Both the position numbers and the translations under genes were made by a program. This document shows, piece by piece, positions 58,701-64,000 of a DNA stretch of 64,000 nucleotides. Source of the DNA: Ichthyocystis sparus (GTDB lineage: Bacteria > Pseudomonadota > Gammaproteobacteria > Burkholderiales > 2013Ark19i). The stretch is taken from assembly GCF_900078755.1 (NCBI RefSeq), contig NZ_FKIH01000040.1. One strand, 5' to 3'. Position 1 is the stretch's first letter. Every line of letters begins with the position of its first letter. The notes under the pieces are model-generated. The model was not told where the DNA came from. It did no database searches and saw nothing but the letters and a program-made list of their open reading frames with translations.

Positions 58701-58725
58701 CGCTACTACTTAATTTCCGTTTCAT
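55714..58725 (-). CDS. U14: three-module coiled-coil protein, C-type B, longest member
   Basis: 1003 residues. Modules lie at about 43-127 (LALALGMNPGEALVRGMF), 156-245 (LALSLGMNPGEALFRGMF) and 286-380 (LASALGMTPGERLLRGMF). There is no Trp array. A basic/acidic linker includes a remnant of a fourth module end (EEIKALMDRVGAP). The coiled coil (about 500-1000) contains ELARVRVREIELELSIELE and the type B end with ISGATASEIEEKK. The first module is the most divergent in the array. AAGGAC lies about 10 nt before the ATG, but the A-tract leader common to the family is missing upstream. Function unknown. Confidence 0.85.
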   Translation of the reverse strand: MKRKLSSSESSNLSGNDVQDDVAKQVQSSSSLEQITDSSEECVRLTPSLALALGMNPGEALVRGMFHNTPMASVVSDLVDKMLKAHGDLVLGGVTIPGLGDDLDEDDFIRSNERLIEALMDSAEAPDVVQMDGADTRGQSSSAQGHGSATLGAEVGFVLEPHLALSLGMNPGEALFRGMFHGTPQVSRVSALVAQLLNRQEVLLRHGTGEGTSSATQRSATEVADLIESNAITIRALMDSTEEPTFTAAPELHGHVQDSTEAVVEVSTNNQVPISAPEQSFTSSEEGFMLLAPDLASALGMTPGERLLRGMFYGTQQSNVVLEIVGQLLALREDLLRSQALEEANVAIQEGIGLDCETTAVLIATNEKLLQALVASIEEPSFTALSTVTVIDSEEESVKRLEEERSVKTGNENILIMAEEELANVERRRQKDKKIKEAGKIKKKRAKAEEKSEIMRKEPAEEIKALMDRVGAPTATIVSSTLVPIASETESVTESEEGGNQRLTRSESIPEREEQKEETEMDLSTAKLRAANLKEVKNVVRVGTIKPKVATLSNLREINRELRAVEDKKKKIRSVLETGSSNAQEMRIELEKVRSRKRKIGIIRAGENAVDIEEVRAKQLEIELELERVRKKAGEVGSLEQKLDTLLAKKVELEIKGASVKEINKVKTSQMKVDARLVDSRAMVERARELGIELDRLIERELFLERRVSTGEEVNPELSRLSGIAEAEESEEKIDLELELARVRVREIELELSIELESLVAMEIELKEARRIVKNREKALKKKLCKDPEKLKRKEIAKKIRETRAEIEAAEEKKAKAEKRQREIETKQRKKLEEGAARKKSKMEEAKRMKALLGERSAKMRRELAEEKEIEMKIRLLELELEEARKSEKSGKIEEEKVEGITKLELELAGVITREQDLSTELNRVRTRATNLCREIRAGRVISGATASEIEEKKSKLKGLSRSRSLERITEIKLEIELSKARVRARRLVLKLDKLRAREQGQD

Positions 58726-60140
58726 TGCTACGCAGTCCTTATTTTTAATTTAAGATACTTTTTTGGAACACATGTGACCTACGCTAATGAAAAATATTCT
58801 CAACAAAAATGCAAGCTCACGTACATATAAAAAAATAACTTTGTTAACTACAAAGGCATGGTCTACATCAGCTGGTTTTGACAATGCCTAAGCAGCATAT
58901 ACTTAGCATGCTGAGTTGGTATTTCTTTTTTCAACTAGCACTGTCACCTAACTAGCACTGTCACCTATACATTAGGTTGAGTTGTTGCAATTACCTCTTC
59001 AGGCTTGCTGATAGTAGTATTACGAGATTTTATTAATTTGCGTAGTATTCTCAATCTTACAAATCTAATTAAAACTAAAAACTGTAATTTATTTGATACT
59101 TATGTAGCATATTTTTCATGTAATTATTTTAAGAAAAGTAATTGCACCTTTTGTTCATAATATTTTAATACATAAAATATACCTATATCTAATAGTACCA
59201 ACAGTAAATTAATCCATCTTTAACTAATCTTTGCTTCAGTATCTAAAGTTGAACGATTGTACCTACACTCTAATGAATATGGCTTTGTACTCTGATTAGT
59301 TGTTTGTTGCTCCTGTAATGCAAATAGGTCGGTAGAACTCCACTAACTACTAGTGCAGTTTCACTGGTATATGTAACTGTTGGTACGGTGGATAATAATT
59401 AAACACCATTAATTGCCTCTTTTTAGTGATATTATTCTATCTTTTGCATCAACTAATGTAGTTATTGCTAGCTGCTCGTATCTCTTATTCTATAATCTCC
59501 TGCTCAGGTATTACTTTCAAAATAATTACAATTGACACTAATCATTATTAGTGAAGCAAGAGTGTGTGAACGTACCCATTCTTTAATAGGCAATGCCCCA
59601 ATACTGCACTCTAAAAGTAAATTTAACAAACACAGAAGTATTGTTTTAATAGTGTTTTTGTTGATGTGTGAGTTACCCCATTTGCGTGCTATGATTAGAA
59701 TACCAAAGAAACGGCAGCCCAAAATAATATAAAAAACTAATTATCGATACACTATTTTATGCTAGATAAACGCTGCCTAGATAATATAATATATGCTAGC
59801 GTATAAATTAAGAACTTTATCTGTATGCTAAACATAGTATCTACCGCGTACAAAACTTCTTAGTTTTACTGGGAATAGAAAGCACCCATAAGAAAGATTA
59901 ATATTCCTTGCTAGCTATTGTAGGAGGTAGGTGAGATAAACTCTCTACTAATTTGTCGATACTAGTTGCACTGATTAAACTAATGTTTCTATCACTCTTC
60001 ATATCTATTACTTTTTTAGTACTTCTCCCAATAATGATCATTGGATTCTATAGAAAGATCGTTATAGCTAGCTTTAGTACTGCAGTTATTATCCCACTTA
60101 CCGTGTTGTGGTAGGTGCTACTTGATTCATTTAATGCAAC
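58726..60140. repeat. Spacer U15/U14: upstream block lacking the leader, plus type-C 3' block
   Basis: No intact gene is seen. About 80-90 bp of the usual leader next to the ATG, including the A tract, is deleted: AAGGAC is followed at once by the distal TTTAATTTAAGATAC tract. A 17-bp tandem duplication (ctagcactgtcaccta) is at about 58937-58970. The type-C 3' block begins near 59800. Confidence 0.65.
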
Positions 60141-60284
60141 CTACCCTACCAATTCTTTCGCTGCTACTACTTCATCTGTTTTCTTTTTTTTGTTATCACT
60201 CTTCTTGCTACTTAATGCTACTATCACTTCTGATTTTGCTTGCAGCATTCTTCTTTCAGACACCTCAGACCTCGTGAATTCCAT
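60141..60284 (-). CDS. Small basic ORF downstream of U15
   Basis: 47 codons starting MEFTRSEVSERRMLQAKSEV with a Lys-rich second half (SKKSDNKKKKTDEVV). It is homologous to the small ORF beside U10 and the frameshifted copy beside the gap. It lies about 180 bp after the U15 stop on the same strand. No clear ribosome binding site was found. It may be a small protein, or the remains of a longer former C-terminus. Function unknown. Confidence 0.35.
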   Translation of the reverse strand: MEFTRSEVSERRMLQAKSEVIVALSSKKSDNKKKKTDEVVAAKELVG

Positions 60285-60285
60285 A

Positions 60286-60463
60286 AGTAATTATTTACTC
60301 CTCTCACCTATCTCTTTTGCCTTCAATATTGCCACCGCTCTCCTCTTCTTTTTCTGATTCTTGTATTACCACCTCTCTTTTGCTGCTCCAGGTAAGTTAG
60401 TTGCCCGATTCTCTCTCTTCTCTCGCCATCTCTGATCCTCCTAGTACTCGGCTCTTGCCATTT
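60286..60463. other. Region between U15 and its downstream small ORF
   Basis: Contains decayed sequence similar to the C-type tail of U10 and to the gap-side fragment (tract around cttttgccttcaatattgcc). It suggests that U15 once extended further and was shortened by a stop or shift. Confidence 0.4.
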
Positions 60464-62779
60464 TCATTTCCTCTTCCCTGCCTCCCTTGCAGCCATCTCC
60501 GTGATTTCGGACACTAGAGATAGCATTCTCTTCTCTATCTCTATCTTTTTTAATATCATTTTTCCTAACCATAGCCTTAACTCCAGTTCTAGCTCTCGCA
60601 CTCTCGCCCTTAACCCCTCTAATCTCAGCATTAGCTCTAGTTCTCTATTGCCTAATTCCGTTTTTGCTTCCCTTTTTAATCTATTCATCTCTATTCCTCT
60701 CCTCTCTCTATCTATAGTTGCCTCTACTGTTACCCTTCCCTCTATCAATTCTCTCAGCTCTAGCTCTATATCTGTACTTCTCCCGGTTGATGCTATCTTT
60801 ACCTTTAATTCAGCTAGATCCATCTCTATTTTTACTTCTCTCTTTCTCACTTTATCTAGTTCTTCCTTATTTGCACCTGTTTTTTCTAGATTTAGCTCTT
60901 TTTTTACTGTCGCCTCTAGCTCTTTTTCTAGATCTTTAATCTTTACTTCTCTTTCTATTGCTGTTTTTAGACTTCCCCTTACTCTTGCCTCCTTAATTCT
61001 TAGACACTCTATCTCTGCTGCAGCCTTTCTTGCTCCCGCTTGCTCCAATTCTTTAAATCTCCTTCTCGCTTCATCTAGCTCTTTCTCCATTTCTTGCAGT
61101 TCTTCTAATCTCGGTTCTGCTACTACTCTACTTAATTCTAGCTCGGTTGCTTTCACCATCCTTAGCTCTTTCGCCATATCTGTTTTTACCGATCTTAATG
61201 ATCCCGTTGCCCCCATACTTTCTATACCTTTTTCTACTTTCCTTTTTGCTATCTCTAGCACTGACTCTCTGCGTGTAGCTGCACTTATAGCCGCTCCTAT
61301 CTCTCTTTCTCGTCTCTTCGCCGCTGCCACTTCCCCTTTTTTTCTCAGTTCTTCTCTTTTTTCTTGCTCCATCATTTTTATTCTGGCTTCCGATCTCGCC
61401 AATCTCCTACTTCTTGCTTCTTCCAATTCCGCTAGTGATTTTTCTTCCTCTTCCGATTCTGTTTCAGATTCTTCTACTGTTGTAGGCGCTGTCACTGAAG
61501 GCATTTCTATGCTAGCTATGAGAGCTTGTAATAATTCTCTGTTAGTTTCTATAAGAGAATCGGTATCTTCTAAAGTAAGTCCAATCCCTCCTTGGGCTGT
61601 AGCATCAGTCCTTCCTAGTTCATGATTGCGCAACAAATCTTCCTGGATTGCTGAAAGTTGACTTATCATTTCTAAAACAAGACTAGATTGTGAAGAGCCA
61701 TAAAACATACCTTTACGTAGTATTTGACCAGGTTGCATTCCCAGAGATTGTGCTAGATATGGTGCCAACATGAACCCCTCATCAGGTCCTATCTTACTCT
61801 GTACTGGTGCACTTGGCGCTTGTTCGTGCGAGATACCTACATCTTCTGTTACCACTGCCGGTTCTGTTGTAGATGAAGGTGCTTCTATGCTACTCATCAG
61901 AGCTAGTATTAATTCTTCATTAGTTGCTATAAGAGAATCATTATCTTCGCAATCAATGTAAGTTCCTTCTGGGATTAAACCAGCTCTTTTCAGTTCTTGA
62001 TTGCGCAACAAATCTCCCCGAATTTCTGAAAATTGACTTACTATTCCCGAAACAACAGCAGACTGTGGAGTACCATGAAACATACCCTTACGTAGTGTTT
62101 GACCAGGTTGCATTCCCAGAGATTGTGCTAGACATGGTGCCAACATGAACCCCTCGTCAGGTTCTATCCTACTCTGTCCTGGTTCTTGCCAATAGATAGC
62201 ATCTGCAACCTGTTCTGCCTCTGGTGCACTTGGTCCTGGTTCTTGCCAATAGATAGCATCTGTAACTTGTGCTGCCTCTGGTGCACTTGGTCCCGGTGCT
62301 TGCCAATGTGTAGTATCCCCAACTTCCACTACCACTGTCGGTGCCACTTGAAGCTGAGATGCTTCTATGCTATGAAATCGAGGAGCTTCTATGCTGTCCA
62401 GAAGCGCTCGTATCATTCTCTCATTAGCGGCCATAAGAGAAGAATCATGATAGCTATTGCTAGATTGTGTGGCAGAACTAGTTCCCTCTCCTGATGCACG
62501 ACTAACTAGTACTTCATGTTTTTCTAAAAGTTGAGCTGCTAAACTCGATACAAGAGTAGCTTGCGGGGTACCGTAGAACATACTTCGAAATATCACGTCA
62601 CCGGGACGCATTCCCAGTGATTGTGCTAAATGTGAAGTTAATATAAACCCTCCTACACCAGAGGAGTCTGTACTTTGTTCTAACGCTAATGCACCCAACT
62701 GTTGTGTCCGCTCATCCGCACCACCTTGACCGTAGTTATCCTTCTCATGGCTGCTTGCGCTACCTAATTTTCGTTTCAT
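60464..62779 (-). CDS. U15: three-module coiled-coil protein, C-type C
   Basis: 771 residues. Modules lie at about 44-133 (LAQSLGMRPGDVIFRSMF), 209-301 (LAQSLGMQPGQTLRKGMF) and 334-427 (LAQSLGMQPGQILRKGMF). Between modules 1 and 2 is a linker with a ~20-residue repeat (DAIYWQEPGPSAPEA). The coiled coil (about 440-760) has LRLEGLRARVRELELELRLWLGK. It ends AAREAGKRK without the acidic tail of U10. The nearly duplicated second and third modules suggest a recent internal duplication. AAGGAAC lies 8-10 nt before the ATG. Function unknown. Confidence 0.85.
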   Translation of the reverse strand: MKRKLGSASSHEKDNYGQGGADERTQQLGALALEQSTDSSGVGGFILTSHLAQSLGMRPGDVIFRSMFYGTPQATLVSSLAAQLLEKHEVLVSRASGEGTSSATQSSNSYHDSSLMAANERMIRALLDSIEAPRFHSIEASQLQVAPTVVVEVGDTTHWQAPGPSAPEAAQVTDAIYWQEPGPSAPEAEQVADAIYWQEPGQSRIEPDEGFMLAPCLAQSLGMQPGQTLRKGMFHGTPQSAVVSGIVSQFSEIRGDLLRNQELKRAGLIPEGTYIDCEDNDSLIATNEELILALMSSIEAPSSTTEPAVVTEDVGISHEQAPSAPVQSKIGPDEGFMLAPYLAQSLGMQPGQILRKGMFYGSSQSSLVLEMISQLSAIQEDLLRNHELGRTDATAQGGIGLTLEDTDSLIETNRELLQALIASIEMPSVTAPTTVEESETESEEEEKSLAELEEARSRRLARSEARIKMMEQEKREELRKKGEVAAAKRREREIGAAISAATRRESVLEIAKRKVEKGIESMGATGSLRSVKTDMAKELRMVKATELELSRVVAEPRLEELQEMEKELDEARRRFKELEQAGARKAAAEIECLRIKEARVRGSLKTAIEREVKIKDLEKELEATVKKELNLEKTGANKEELDKVRKREVKIEMDLAELKVKIASTGRSTDIELELRELIEGRVTVEATIDRERRGIEMNRLKREAKTELGNRELELMLRLEGLRARVRELELELRLWLGKMILKKIEIEKRMLSLVSEITEMAAREAGKRK
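62165..62320. repeat. ~60-bp repeat in U15 linker
   Basis: Three diverged units encode DAIYWQEPG-like text with PSAPEA between them. This is a different unit from the SHWQDP arrays, though both carry a WQ core followed by Pro. Confidence 0.85.
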
Positions 62780-64000
62780 TGTTATAGGTTCCTTGTCTTT
62801 CTTCTTCTACTTATATACACGATGTACACAAACCGTCCTACAGTCAATATCAAGCCTGTTTTTTTGATCTGATATACCTTATAAAAATATCCACAACATC
62901 CACAACAAAAATCCGAGTCCACAAAAAATAATTTTGTAAATTACATATGCATAGCGCCTATTAGGCAACTTTAATCACACCTAAGCGTATACACTTGCTG
63001 TGCGGGCTGGTACAAGCTCTCTTTCAACTAGTATTGACACCTACATTAGGTTGTCAGTTACTGCAATTATTTTTACAAACTCTTACTGATGGTAATATTT
63101 AGAGTCTTTATTAACTAGTGTGGTTTCCTCGATTTTTAAATCCAATTAATAAATACAACAGCCAAAAATGTAATTCATTTGATATTTTGTGTAATTTTGA
63201 AAATTTTTTATGTAAGTTTTAAGTATGAGTAAGTAGTAAGTAAATTATTATTTATTTATGTAATATATCTGTGTCTAATAGCATCAACAGCAAGTTAGTT
63301 CATTTTCAGCTAATTTTGCTTCAGTATCTAAAGCGAAATGACTGTACCTACTCAAAGCATATGGACTTACACTCTGACTAATTGTCTATTGATTCTATAA
63401 TGCAACTAGGTTCATCACAAAATTACTAACTACCGACGAAGTCTAACCGGAGTATGTAATTGTTAGTATGATTGATAATAATTAAAACCCCAGTGATTAT
63501 TAATTTCCTCTTTTAAGTGATATCATCCTGCTTTCCTATGGCAAATGCATGAGATTACCACCAGTTACTATTCTTCTATACTCCCTTGTTTAGGTGTCTT
63601 TTTATAGGACAACTGCGGCCTATACCGAACATTATTAATGGAGTAGTTGTGAGTGAATATGCCAGTTTTTGAATAAGCAACCACTCAATACTGTTCTTGA
63701 TAGAATAATTTAACAGACACAACAATATTACAATACTGTTTTAACAATGTATTTGTTAATACATGAACAACCCCATCTGTGTACTTAGGCAGAAAGCAAC
63801 TCAAATCAATACAAAAAAACCAATCATCAGCATTATACTTTATACCAGATAAACTTACTAAGTAGTAATGGTATGTTTTTACTCTGCTAATAATTTTTGT
63901 GTTGCTTCTAATTTGCCAATCATGATCTATCTCATCCACGTCCGTCTAGTATTTTGACTAGATGAAGCTGGCGGCATATTACTTATTGCCACAGCTTTAC
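62780..64000. repeat. Upstream block of U15 to the window edge
   Basis: The family upstream block: leader remnants, then tracts around aagctctctttcaactagta, taattcatttgatattt and attattaatggagtagttg. The distal block starts at about 63830. A minus-strand frame of 84 codons (63685-63939) is open here, but its counterparts in other spacers are broken, so it is not called. Confidence 0.6.

Noticed and set aside
63685..63939. An 84-codon minus-strand frame near the right edge
   Set aside because: Not open in the homologous spacers and without a start signal.

Overview
This window shows no housekeeping gene, tRNA or rRNA that would fix the species. It is AT-rich by eye. Translation starts are preceded by Shine-Dalgarno-like AAGGAC/AGGG motifs and the long frames have no introns, so I read it as bacterial. 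About half of it is non-coding, it is full of decayed duplicates, and it holds a 100-base N scaffold gap at 40823-40922. Low coding density, tandem-repeat proteins and a tandem paralogue array suggest a host-associated intracellular bacterium with a degrading genome. Rickettsiales such as Anaplasmataceae are a plausible comparison, but this is inference and not a sequence match.

The whole window is one tandem array of a single gene family, all on the minus strand. I number the units U1-U15 from left to right. U1 (1-402) is cut by the window edge. U2, U4, U5, U6, U7, U8, U10, U12, U13, U14 and U15 are intact long frames. U3, U9 and U11 are broken, and a further C-terminal fragment abuts the N gap. 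Each protein begins with a basic MKRKL-type N-terminus and a short Ser-rich stretch. One to three copies of a ~90-residue module follow, with core LAxxLGMxPGExLFRxMF and ending near ALMxSIExP. In several members the modules are separated by Trp-containing tandem repeats (8 residues, SHWQDPGA type). The rest is a long Glu/Lys/Arg-rich coiled coil. I do not recognise the family.

Three C-terminal types occur. Type A ends near KDKDKQGKQ (U2, U3, U5, U6, U7). Type B contains GATASEIEEKK (U4, U8, U11, U13, U14). Type C ends near LELELxLWLGK (U9, U10, U12, U15 and the fragment at the gap). N-terminal types do not track C-terminal types, which indicates combinatorial shuffling.

The spacers (1.1-2.5 kb) are themselves homologous from unit to unit, so the duplicated unit is a gene plus its upstream region. 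The upstream side carries a conserved leader with an A6-A9 tract just before the ribosome binding site. Downstream regions follow the C-type. Type A genes are followed by remnants of another copy's N-terminus. Type C genes are followed by a small basic ORF. Several spacers between 9 and 56 kb contain a decayed gene unrelated to the family ('block X'), and its fullest copy is inverted at 25.3-26.4 kb. The array looks like a large, recombining set of repeat-bearing coiled-coil proteins, plausibly secreted or surface-associated and variable, but nothing here proves location or function.
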